From Glycomyces lechevalierae (GTDB lineage Bacteria; Actinomycetota; Actinomycetes; Mycobacteriales; Micromonosporaceae), in assembly GCF_027622945.1 (NCBI RefSeq), contig NZ_JAPZVQ010000002.1, positions 396,386-460,385 on the forward strand: a DNA stretch of 64,000 nucleotides, written 5' to 3'. The translations under genes and the position numbers were made by a program. The notes under the pieces are model-generated. The model did no database searches and was not told the origin of the DNA. It saw only the letters and a program-made list of their open reading frames with translations. Position 1 is the first letter of the stretch, and the number at the start of each line of letters is the position of its first letter. Shown piece after piece: positions 61,390-64,000 of this stretch.

Positions 61390-61641
61390 GCCCGACAGGA
61401 TGCCATGTGGATGCCCTCATGACAAGTGGACAGCTCCAATGTGTCGATAGACCGTTACCGATACTTGATTGGATGGGTTCACGGATTGCGCTGCAAGCCT
61501 TGCGAAACGGTCTGAGGCGTCCACTGGATTGCAACGCCTGTTTCGAGAATTCCAATCGTGTGATCCCGATCGCCCCCATGGGTTGCGATGACTCGGCGTC
61601 GCCCGGCGGTCACGGATCATTATCGACTGTCGTGATCGCTT

Positions 61642-62997
61642 TCAGTTGCGGGGCATCGGGGATCCGATGAGATCCGAGCCGGGCGAGTCGTCGTCCGAAC
61701 CGCCCTCAGTGGAATCATCGCCCGGGCCTTCCGATTCGGACATTTCATCCGATTCTTGGTCAGGCGATTCGCTATCGGCGTCCGGCCCTTGAGGAGTGGT
61801 GGTCTCCTCACTCGGGGTCGCGCTCGTCTCGGCGCCCGATTCCGTTGGCTCGGCGGAGGTCTCGACCGGCGCGGACTCGCTGACGCTTTCGGACGGATCG
61901 GCCATATCATCATCATCCGGAAGATCCGGGCGGGCGACCACCCAAAAGGCCCAGACGGCCGCGATCACGACGAAGCATGCCGCGGCGGCGAGGCCGACGA
62001 CCCAGCCGCGGCCCAGCTTCTCGGAGTCCTTGCCGTACACGGCGCCTCGGTCGTCTCCTGCGGCGCCGGGCTCGGGCGCGGTGAGCATCGCGCCGAGCGC
62101 GGCCCGCTCGATCTCGGGCGCGTGCGGGGTCACCGGGTCGTACTTGAAGGTGGCGGTCGCGTCCCGCTCCTTCAGCTTGGGGGCGATCGGCGCGGTCGCC
62201 TGGTTCGACAGGCGCGGGGCGAGGCGGCGCAGATCGGCGGCGACCGCGTCGAGGTCCCCGCGGGCGCGCGGGTCGAGCGAGAGGAGCATCTCGACGATCC
62301 GCCACAGCTCGGCGTCCACAGCGGCCGGCTTCACCGGGATCTGCGTCAGGTGGCGCTCCACGACATCGGTGATCGAGCCGCCGCGGTAGGCGCTGTGCGC
62401 GGTGAGCGCCTCGTACAGGACGAGGCCGAGCGCGTAGTTGTCCACGCCGGGGCTCGCCGAGTCGCCCGAGGCGACCTCCGGGGCGATGTACTCGGGGGTG
62501 CCGTGCGAGGGCGCGGTCTTGGACGCGGCCGCGCGGGCGATGCCGAAGTCGATGAACTTCAGGCCGTCCGTGCCCGCCAGCATCAGGTTGCCGGGCTTGA
62601 CGTCCCCGTGCCGGTAGCCGGCGCGGTGGACGGCGGCCAGGGTCTCCGCGGCGCTCGCGCAGCGGCGCGCGGCCTCAGCGGCCGAGAGCGGGCCGTGCAC
62701 ACGCAGATGCTCACGCAGGTCGAGTCCCGGCAGGAACTCGAGCACCACGGCGCACACCTCGATCGTGACGATGAAGTCCTTGACCGCGACCACGCCCGGG
62801 TGGTCGATCGTGCGCAGGATGTCCGCCTCGGCGCGGAAGCTCTCGAAGATCTCGGTCTCGTCGCGCAGCTCCGGACGGAGGACCTTCACGGCCACGATCT
62901 CGCCGGTGACCTGGTCCAGGGCCCGCCACACGACGCCCACGGCGCCGCGCGCGATCTCGTGCTCCAGGACGTACCGGTCGGCCAGAACCGTCTGCAT
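61642..62997 (-). CDS. Membrane Ser/Thr protein kinase (PknB-type, active)
   Basis: 451 aa. Kinase domain about 9-265 with the Gly-rich loop (EIARGAVGVVWRA), VAVKVLRPE Lys, HGDVKPGNLML (catalytic Asp, Lys, Asn all kept), DFG as FIDFGIARA and APE as GTPEYIAPEV. A juxtamembrane linker, one membrane helix at about 330-350 (VVGLAAAACFVVIAAVWAFWVV) and a 95-residue Ser/Thr/Asp/Glu-rich extracellular tail without PASTA repeats. Divergent from a PP2C phosphatase, a likely opposing pair. Confidence 0.95.
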   Translation of the reverse strand: MQTVLADRYVLEHEIARGAVGVVWRALDQVTGEIVAVKVLRPELRDETEIFESFRAEADILRTIDHPGVVAVKDFIVTIEVCAVVLEFLPGLDLREHLRVHGPLSAAEAARRCASAAETLAAVHRAGYRHGDVKPGNLMLAGTDGLKFIDFGIARAAASKTAPSHGTPEYIAPEVASGDSASPGVDNYALGLVLYEALTAHSAYRGGSITDVVERHLTQIPVKPAAVDAELWRIVEMLLSLDPRARGDLDAVAADLRRLAPRLSNQATAPIAPKLKERDATATFKYDPVTPHAPEIERAALGAMLTAPEPGAAGDDRGAVYGKDSEKLGRGWVVGLAAAACFVVIAAVWAFWVVARPDLPDDDDMADPSESVSESAPVETSAEPTESGAETSATPSEETTTPQGPDADSESPDQESDEMSESEGPGDDSTEGGSDDDSPGSDLIGSPMPRN

Positions 62998-63163
62998 GGG
63001 TGCTCCTAGGGGGCTGGCGAAGCGGGCTCAATCCACTGTAAAGGGGGCGTCCTCGCAGCTCAGCGCCGGAGTCGCAGGGTGGCACGAACGGGGGATACAG
63101 ATCAGGGCGGACCAGGCCGGGCGCACCGGGATCAACGGTCGGCAGCGGAGAGTGCCGGGACAC

Positions 63164-63169
63164 TACACT
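63164..63169 (+). promoter_or_regulatory. -10 box for a leaderless start at 63177
   Basis: TACACT ends seven bases before ATG 63177, which places the transcription start at or next to the A of that ATG. No good -35 is seen, which is common in actinobacteria. Confidence 0.45.
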
Positions 63170-63176
63170 TGCGCCC

Positions 63177-63248
63177 ATGTCCCTCGAACGGCCAAGCTTT
63201 GAACAGACAGCCGAATCCCGGTGCGGAATCAGTGGTGATCGCCTGTGA
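63177..63248 (+). CDS. Possible 23-residue leader peptide upstream of PP2C
   Basis: Reads MSLERPSFEQTAESRCGISG and three more codons, then TGA. The stop overlaps the PP2C start as GTGA (63245-63248), an arrangement that couples translation. The -10 box just upstream suggests a leaderless transcript beginning with this frame. No ribosome site of its own, nor any for the PP2C start, so coupling may be the way PP2C is translated. No family recognised. Confidence 0.4.
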   Translation: MSLERPSFEQTAESRCGISGDRL

Positions 63249-64000
63249 CCGAATTGCGTTGGCGCTACGGCGCCGCGACCGACGTGGGCAAAGTCCGCGA
63301 CCTGAATGAGGACTCCCACCTCGCGTCGCGGCGGCTCCTCGCCGTGGCCGACGGCGTGGGCGGCGCGGCCGCCGGCGAGGTCGCCAGCGGCGTGACCATC
63401 GCCGAGGTGACACGGCTCGCCCGCCGCTCCCCCGTCGAGGCCAGCGCCGAGCTGGGCGCGGTGGTCGAGGCCGCCCGCGACCGCATCCGCGCGGCCGTCG
63501 CCGAGAACCCCGAGTCCGAGGGCATGGCGACGACCCTCACGGGACTCTGGCTGGGCGACAACGCGGTCGATATCGTCCATATCGGAGACTCGCGGGCGTA
63601 CCAGGTGCGCGGCGAGGACTTCGTGCAGGTGACCGTGGACGACTCGTACGTGCAGCACCTCGTCGACGAAGGCGCCATCACCCCCGCCGAGGCGCAGGAC
63701 CACCCGTACAAGTCGGTGGTCACCCGCGTGCTCCAGGCCAACCCCGCCCCCGCGCACTTCGAGACGCGGCCCGCGCTCATCGGCGACCGGTACATGCTGT
63801 GCTCGGACGGGCTCAGCGACGTCGTCGACGACGCCGTCATCGAGAACGTCCTCCGCGACTTCGCCGACCCCCAGGCGGCCGCGGACGAGCTCGTGCGGCT
63901 CGCGCTCGAAGGCGGCGGCCCGGACAACGTGACCGTGGTCGTGGGCGATGTGGCCGAGCACCGGCAGCCCCGCCGCTGGCCCTGGGTGGTCGCGGCCGCC
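63245..64000 (+). CDS. PP2C-family Ser/Thr phosphatase (partial, cut by window end)
   Basis: 252 residues visible. Reads VTELRWRYGAATDVGKVRDL then NEDSHLA, LLAVADGVGG (metal Asp), GMATTLTGLWL, IVHIGDSRAYQVR, MLCSDGLSDVV and GPDNVTVVVGD: all eleven-motif PP2C landmarks for Mn/Mg binding. The window ends at RRWPWVVAAA, the beginning of a membrane helix, so it is probably a PstP-like membrane phosphatase. Divergent from the Ser/Thr kinase. Confidence 0.95.
   Translation, partial: MTELRWRYGAATDVGKVRDLNEDSHLASRRLLAVADGVGGAAAGEVASGVTIAEVTRLARRSPVEASAELGAVVEAARDRIRAAVAENPESEGMATTLTGLWLGDNAVDIVHIGDSRAYQVRGEDFVQVTVDDSYVQHLVDEGAITPAEAQDHPYKSVVTRVLQANPAPAHFETRPALIGDRYMLCSDGLSDVVDDAVIENVLRDFADPQAAADELVRLALEGGGPDNVTVVVGDVAEHRQPRRWPWVVAAA

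Noticed and set aside
1-64000. CRISPR arrays, tRNA, rRNA, prophage, insertion sequences
   Set aside because: Looked for on both strands: no regularly spaced direct repeats, no cloverleaf with GGTTCGA other than the tmRNA, no transposase, integrase or phage genes.

Overview
The window is GC-rich, densely coded bacterial DNA from a filamentous, mycothiol-using actinobacterium. The evidence is a mycothiol S-conjugate amidase gene, PadR and PucR regulators, DUF4233 and DUF4307 membrane proteins, a Ser/Thr kinase-PP2C pair, an actinobacterial tmRNA, many GTG starts, and two adjacent DivIVA-like coiled-coil genes next to methylmalonyl-CoA epimerase, the place where Streptomyces keeps scy and filP. 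I would guess Micromonosporales or Glycomycetaceae, but the sequence alone does not settle the genus. No rRNA, tRNA, CRISPR array, phage or insertion sequence was seen; apart from one suspicious poly-G tract this looks like core chromosome.

Layout. 1-8.2 kb: a secreted Cys-containing protein, a PadR-SDR divergent pair, a reductase-like protein, a PepSY protein divergent from a two-component system with a shared operator region, a 2-hydroxyacid dehydrogenase, a spermidine-synthase-like protein and a CsaA-like protein. 8.2-21.6 kb: a nearly complete purine catabolic cluster, with most genes overlapping by 4-8 nt: three xanthine dehydrogenase subunits, XdhC, 8-oxoguanine deaminase, uricase, HIU hydrolase, OHCU decarboxylase, allantoinase, allantoicase and an allophanate-hydrolase-C-like protein, with divergent pucR and a MobA-like molybdopterin nucleotidyltransferase. 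21.6-29.8 kb: ndk, a membrane-tethered VOC-domain protein, then a four-gene module that I match to the poorly characterised SCO2521-SCO2524 families, including a variant ParA/MinD-type P-loop protein; this is the best candidate for an undescribed system. 29.8-36.9 kb: DUF4233, folC, valS, meaB, thiolase, methylmalonyl-CoA epimerase.

36.9-46.3 kb: two polarity/cytoskeletal coiled-coil proteins, a three-gene monosaccharide ABC transporter (binding protein, double ATPase, permease), and a membrane pseudokinase. 46.3-55.2 kb: alpha/beta hydrolase, small conserved proteins, ung, ilvA, an orphan MsiK-like sugar-ABC ATPase, greA, DUF4307, mca (its 3' end looks frameshifted), YqgE and DUF2269. 55.2-64 kb: ssrA (tmRNA), smpB, an M23 peptidase, ftsX, ftsE and prfB in the usual actinobacterial order, a second PadR, an active Ser/Thr kinase, and a PP2C phosphatase cut by the window edge.

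Signals that genes alone do not explain: a 16-bp palindrome TGTCGG-N4-CCGACA seen three times, each time between genes; a 23-bp perfect inverted repeat flanking the PepSY/two-component intergenic region; a 23-bp exact duplicate found both inside allantoinase and at the folC start; an RF2 whose SPF stop-codon tripeptide reads SKY; an SDR without its catalytic Ser and Tyr; and several perfect hairpins placed inside operons. Family names come from recognising motifs and gene order by eye; no database search was run.
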